From: an uncultured Acetatifactor sp.
GTDB lineage: Bacteria; Bacillota; Clostridia; Lachnospirales; Lachnospiraceae
Length of the DNA stretch: 17,083 nucleotides
Assembly (NCBI GenBank): GCA_910585665.1
Contig: CAJUFI010000081.1
Coordinates: forward strand, 1-17,083
Direction of reading: 5' to 3'
Position numbers and translations under genes: made by a program. The notes under the pieces were generated by a model. It was not told the DNA's origin and did no database searches. It saw nothing but the letters and a program-made list of their open reading frames with translations. Below, one piece after another: positions 14,549 to 17,083 of this stretch (position 1 is the first letter of the stretch; every line of letters begins with the position of its first letter).

Positions 14549-14909
14549 AATATATCGTCCCTATAACCTGTACCCCTTCTTCTCTTGCTGCTTTCCTAAG
14601 CGGCCCATCGCCAGTCAATAATGTAATTCCTCGGACTTTCGCTATCGCCAATGCGATACAGTCATATAAAGACGGTTTTGTGTATTTACTGGTAAGCGCC
14701 TCCGCCAATAAGAACTCCTCTTCTGTCAATTCTGTTTTCTGAAGTCCTTTTTTGACTAATCTGTCGCCTATATCAGGTGGATTCAGCAATTCGTCTTCAA
14801 TCGCATCGCTATCCATCAGATATACATATGGCAATCTAAATGGCAGATCCAATCTGTCTATGACCGCAAAATCCAGCCAGATATTTGTATCGCTGCTGAT
14901 ATACTCCAT
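14547..14909 (-). CDS. PIN-domain ribonuclease toxin, probably frameshifted at its C-terminus
   Basis: This VapC-like PIN protein of 120 residues probably cleaves RNA. It has all four acidic residues expected of the Mg-binding site: D7 in SSDTNIWLDF, E40 in AIEDELL, D83 in LYDCIALAIAK and D101 in LLTGDGPLRKAA. It starts three bases after the stop of the XRE-ImmA gene, so the two are surely cotranscribed in the antitoxin-first order usual for toxin-antitoxin pairs. The reading frame ends at GTIY, but a plausible 33-residue continuation lies in another frame, so about a fifth of the protein seems lost. The catalytic core is complete, so it may be active, weakened or inactive. Confidence 0.8.
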   Translation of the reverse strand: MEYISSDTNIWLDFAVIDRLDLPFRLPYVYLMDSDAIEDELLNPPDIGDRLVKKGLQKTELTEEEFLLAEALTSKYTKPSLYDCIALAIAKVRGITLLTGDGPLRKAAREEGVQVIGTIY

Positions 14910-14912
14910 CCG

Positions 14913-15953
14913 CTATCCCTCTGCGGCAAAGCATTGAGCCGCCACAAAATCATATGGCTGCTTCAACAACTCCGCCCCTTTCTGGACAGAAATTTCACTC
15001 TCACTGACCGCCCGAAATACAAGCTGGGAAAATAAGGTCGGTTCTTCCTGATTTATTCTGCTTGGCTCGTTTCTTTTCCAACCGTGCTGTCCGGCCTTAA
15101 TATAAAAGTCTTTTGCAGTGCTGTCTGTAATGATTCCGCACAAATTAGCTCTTTTTACGAGCAGATACATGGAAATTCCATACTCTCTGCAGATAAGAGC
15201 CATATCTTTGGTCACCGCGCTCCTCCTGATGCCCAGCTCCCTCTTTGCGTCTTCTTCTGACAGAAGAAAGGCTCCGCTGATTGCGGTAGCACGATTTTCC
15301 ACATCTTTGTCCTGCAGCTCTTCCGGCCAGACAAAGATGAAATGGGCCATTTCATGCACAATCGTAGACCGGACGCGCTCCGGCGACATGGCTTTGTTCA
15401 CGATGATATAAGGCCTTCCGTTTACAAGGCCATTCATCCCTGAAAACGAATCCGACTCTATCTCCAGGAAGCATACCAATATGCCTTTATTCTCCAGCAA
15501 TTCCACAAGGTTTCCGATAGGGCCCGCTTCTGAAATCCGCAGATATTTCCTGAGAGCCTTTGCGTCCTGTTCCGGATTTTCCGACAGGTCTATCCTATGG
15601 CATGCCGGCGCTTCCGGCAGGACTTCCCCGCCCAAAATGTCCACAATCGTATAAAATCGGTTCATGTATTCTTCAACAGATTCATGGACATATTCCTGTT
15701 GGCCCACGGAAAGCCTGCTTCCCTTCCTGAACTCCCCATGCGTAAACACAAGGTTTTCATTCCGATTGCGCAGGAAATCAGAAACCCTGACATCCAAAGC
15801 ACTGGCAAGAGCCTTGATGACGTCCATGCCCGGTCTTCTGTCGCCACTCTCGTAATGGCTGATAGCCATTGGGGTCACTTCCACTAAAGAGGCGAGTTCC
15901 TTTTTGGACATATTTTTCTTCAATCTATAATATTTCAAGTTTTTACTGAACAT
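14913..15953 (-). CDS. XRE regulator fused to ImmA/IrrE-type metallopeptidase (COG2856)
   Basis: The 346-residue protein joins an N-terminal XRE helix-turn-helix (about 5-60: MSKKELASLVEVTPMAISHYESG) to an ImmA/IrrE-like zinc peptidase domain (about 140-270). The zinc motif is HEMAH (200-204), with E219 in DVENRATAISGAFLL as the probable third ligand. Xre-COG2856 proteins are known partners of PIN and other toxins. Here it would bind DNA as the antitoxin/autorepressor, and its peptidase might cleave itself or a partner under stress; that part is inference. AAGGGTG before the ATG supports the start. A promoter with nested inverted repeats lies directly upstream (15967-16007). Confidence 0.9.
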   Translation of the reverse strand: MFSKNLKYYRLKKNMSKKELASLVEVTPMAISHYESGDRRPGMDVIKALASALDVRVSDFLRNRNENLVFTHGEFRKGSRLSVGQQEYVHESVEEYMNRFYTIVDILGGEVLPEAPACHRIDLSENPEQDAKALRKYLRISEAGPIGNLVELLENKGILVCFLEIESDSFSGMNGLVNGRPYIIVNKAMSPERVRSTIVHEMAHFIFVWPEELQDKDVENRATAISGAFLLSEEDAKRELGIRRSAVTKDMALICREYGISMYLLVKRANLCGIITDSTAKDFYIKAGQHGWKRNEPSRINQEEPTLFSQLVFRAVSESEISVQKGAELLKQPYDFVAAQCFAAEG

Positions 15954-15966
15954 CCCATCACCCTTT

Positions 15967-16007
15967 CCTGTTTATATTATATCATTTTTACAAAAAAAGT
16001 AAACAGG
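15967..16007 (-). promoter_or_regulatory. Promoter and nested operator of the XRE-ImmA/PIN unit
   Basis: On the minus strand, TATAAT (15976-15981) is a perfect -10; a weak -35 (TTTACT) lies 16 bases upstream. CCTGTTTA (15967-15974) and TAAACAGG (16000-16007) form a perfect 8-bp inverted repeat enclosing it. An inner pair, TTTAC (15987-15991) and GTAAA (15999-16003), is nested in the right part. A bound XRE dimer would cover the promoter, so autoregulation is likely. Confidence 0.68.
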
Positions 16008-16180
16008 TTTGGGATTTCTTTTCCTGTAATTCTGCATCCCGTATCTCCGCATTTCCTGGCAGAAAGCCCTTCGCCGGGTGCATCGTATCGCTCCATGTAC
16101 TTTGCCATGGTGGCACTTCCCTGATACATCCGGTTCCGAAGAGTGTTCTATTTCTGTCCGGCACATCGATTGCTATGGAT

Positions 16181-16492
16181 TCAGTCGCTGCCATAATCCT
16201 GTATCCTCATTTCCGGCCTCTCTTTTTTGCAGTCCCGCATCACTTTCTCCGGAACCCTTCCGAGAAAATAATCTTCCACCAAATTCCACATCTGCTCATT
16301 GCTGAACTCCCCTTCATACAAATATGTCAGCATTTTAACTGATATCAGATGCCTTTCTGCCACAGTGTCAAGCAGCCGGTTTTGATATCGATATGGCGCG
16401 TTCAATATATTCTTCAGCGCCTGTATCTGGTTGATATAGATATATAGCTGGCTGTTGGCCCCGTCCAGCATCTCAAATGTCAGGCACCCCAT
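16181..16492 (-). CDS. Hypothetical protein, 103 residues
   Basis: No family was recognised. The protein is predicted to be soluble and mostly helical (SQLYIYINQIQALKNILN, AERHLISVKMLTYLYEG) with a basic C-terminal part. The ATG lacks a good ribosome binding site; the upstream gene overlaps it by 20 bp, so coupled translation is possible. It ends just before a stretch (16013-16180) with only short overlapping frames that I could not support as genes. Confidence 0.45.
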   Translation of the reverse strand: MGCLTFEMLDGANSQLYIYINQIQALKNILNAPYRYQNRLLDTVAERHLISVKMLTYLYEGEFSNEQMWNLVEDYFLGRVPEKVMRDCKKERPEMRIQDYGSD

Positions 16493-16772
16493 CGCTTCGA
16501 GATTTCTTAGGCTTCTCTGAATAGGCGGCTGTCACCTTATCGTATCCCCAGATGCTCTCCGGCGGAAGAAGGACGGATACCGCCATGCCATATTCTTCGC
16601 CCCGTTTGTTCTTACGTCTCACAAAATCTCCTGTCACAAGATAGGTCATGCCGAACAGGGAGAGGAAGCCTATTTCGTTTATCCAATTTACAAGCTCCTG
16701 CCATGTGCGGATTCTGTATGGATTATCCCAGTCCAGGCCGCGCATGGTCCAGTTGCCGTTTTCTGATGACAT
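16473..16772 (-). CDS. AlkZ-related-type protein fragment
   Basis: The 99-residue frame opens with GNWTMRGLDWDNPYRIRTWQ and continues with ELVNWINEIGFLSLF, a pattern I associate with the N-terminus of AlkZ-related (winged-helix) proteins. A second piece, KRGEEYGMAVSVLLPPESIW followed by YDKVTAAYSE, resembles a later part of that family. The whole is far shorter than the roughly 200 or more residues expected, so an internal deletion is likely. The assignment rests on memory of the family pattern. The ribosome binding site is weak. It lies next to the dispersed hairpin repeat, whose insertion may have affected its upstream region. Confidence 0.4.
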   Translation of the reverse strand: MSSENGNWTMRGLDWDNPYRIRTWQELVNWINEIGFLSLFGMTYLVTGDFVRRKNKRGEEYGMAVSVLLPPESIWGYDKVTAAYSEKPKKSRSDGVPDI

Positions 16773-16815
16773 ACTGCTTTAAGCCCTTTCCCATTTCGAT
16801 TTCGTATGTTTCCTG

Positions 16816-16871
16816 CTTAGGAATTGTCGGAAAATAACTGCTGCAATTGCTTCAGGCAAAAGCCCGGAAAT
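16816..16871. repeat. Inverted partner of the repeat at 1-56
   Basis: This segment is identical, in opposite orientation, to positions 1-56. It comprises the left terminal arm plus part of the interior of the hairpin element at 16819-16920. Recombination between the two copies would invert the intervening 16.8 kb. Confidence 0.9.
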
Positions 16872-16920
16872 ACAATAAAAATTGCCATAAACTTGCAGCA
16901 GTTATTTGTAGACAATTCCT
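16819..16920. mobile_element. MITE-like hairpin element, about 102 bp
   Basis: The ends form 28-bp inverted repeats, 16819-16846 and 16893-16920, that match at 25 of 28 positions (AGGAATTGTC...AAATAACTGCTGCAA). The 46-bp centre has no ORF. Terminal inverted repeats, small size and a second copy at the window start fit a miniature inverted-repeat element. A structured RNA or transcription terminator repeat family is the alternative. No transposase with these ends is present. Confidence 0.65.
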
Positions 16921-16925
16921 TATGC

Positions 16926-17083
16926 TCATTGTTTGAACCTCTTTTTTGGTTGTTCCCTGACCGGATTTTCTCTGGATGAGATAAGCGCAATGTCATATTC
17001 GCTTATCTCGTAGCCAAGCAGTATCATTATTTTCAGTTCGTCTTCCGCATCTGTAACGGCGTTATGTGTCTCGCGGTATCTGT
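16926..17083 (-). CDS. DEDDh 3'-5' exonuclease family, C-terminal part
   Basis: The gene enters from the right edge, and only its last 51 complete codons are visible. RYRETHNAVTDAEDELKIM contains the H-N-A-x-x-D-A motif with the catalytic His and last Asp of DnaQ/RNase T-like DEDDh exonucleases (motif ExoIIIe). A basic tail PKKRFKQ ends the protein. Its substrate cannot be told from this part. The hairpin repeat lies six bases beyond its stop and may act as its terminator. Confidence 0.65.
   Translation of the reverse strand, partial: RYRETHNAVTDAEDELKIMILLGYEISEYDIALISSRENPVREQPKKRFKQ

Noticed and set aside
15988..16194. Leftward ORF of 68 residues whose ATG overlaps the stop of the 103-residue ORF, plus a further frame starting MYQGSATMAKYMERYD
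   Set aside because: No ribosome binding site for the first, a poor one for the second, no recognisable domain, and three overlapping open frames in the same 170 bp. It also runs into the TA promoter.

Overview
The window reads like a chromosomal accessory region of a low-to-mid GC anaerobic Firmicute, most likely a Lachnospiraceae-type Clostridia. This is judged from strong AGGAGG-type ribosome binding sites, a Bce-type peptide-antibiotic module, an AAA-like/PD-(D/E)XK protein of the kind common in gut Clostridia, a KptA homologue and an XRE/ImmA-PIN pair. The taxonomic call is inference. No rRNA, tRNA or CRISPR array is seen.

Layout. Positions 1-56 are an exact inverted copy of 16816-16871. 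The right-hand copy is half of a roughly 102-bp MITE-like hairpin, so the two copies bracket almost the whole window. Next come the N-terminal remnant of an RlmA-like methyltransferase (227-607), a BceR/BceS-type two-component system (654-2414), and a leftward block: FecR-LRR surface protein (2400-3731), truncated yaaA (3774-3936), bcp peroxiredoxin (3933-4388), kptA (4521-5087) and a GNAT acetyltransferase (5137-5571). The matching BceAB transporter (5987-8861, rightward) follows, preceded by a perfect palindrome that fits the BceR-family operator pattern. The Bce resistance module is therefore complete but split by about 3.5 kb of unrelated genes on the opposite strand.

The right half is a patchwork: an AAA-like/PD-(D/E)XK protein (8858-10444), a DUF2971 protein (10678-11529), a YbjQ-family protein with a near-consensus promoter (11663-11974), an XRE regulator whose C-terminal three quarters is an array of 26/28-residue helical repeats (12139-13419), a RimJ/L-like GNAT (13869-14387), a PIN toxin with a frameshifted C-terminus downstream of an XRE-ImmA/IrrE partner (14447-15953), two small poorly recognised ORFs (16181-16772), the hairpin repeat, and the C-terminus of a DEDDh exonuclease running off the right edge.

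How the parts may work together. BceS, with almost no extracellular sensor, would sense peptide flux through BceAB, and BceR would activate bceAB through the palindrome at 5805-5820. The XRE-ImmA/PIN pair looks like a toxin-antitoxin unit with an autoregulatory operator, though its toxin is frameshifted. bcp and yaaA form a translationally coupled peroxide-stress pair whose second gene has been cut by the segment carrying the LRR gene. The least described items are the helical-repeat XRE regulator and the FecR-LRR protein.
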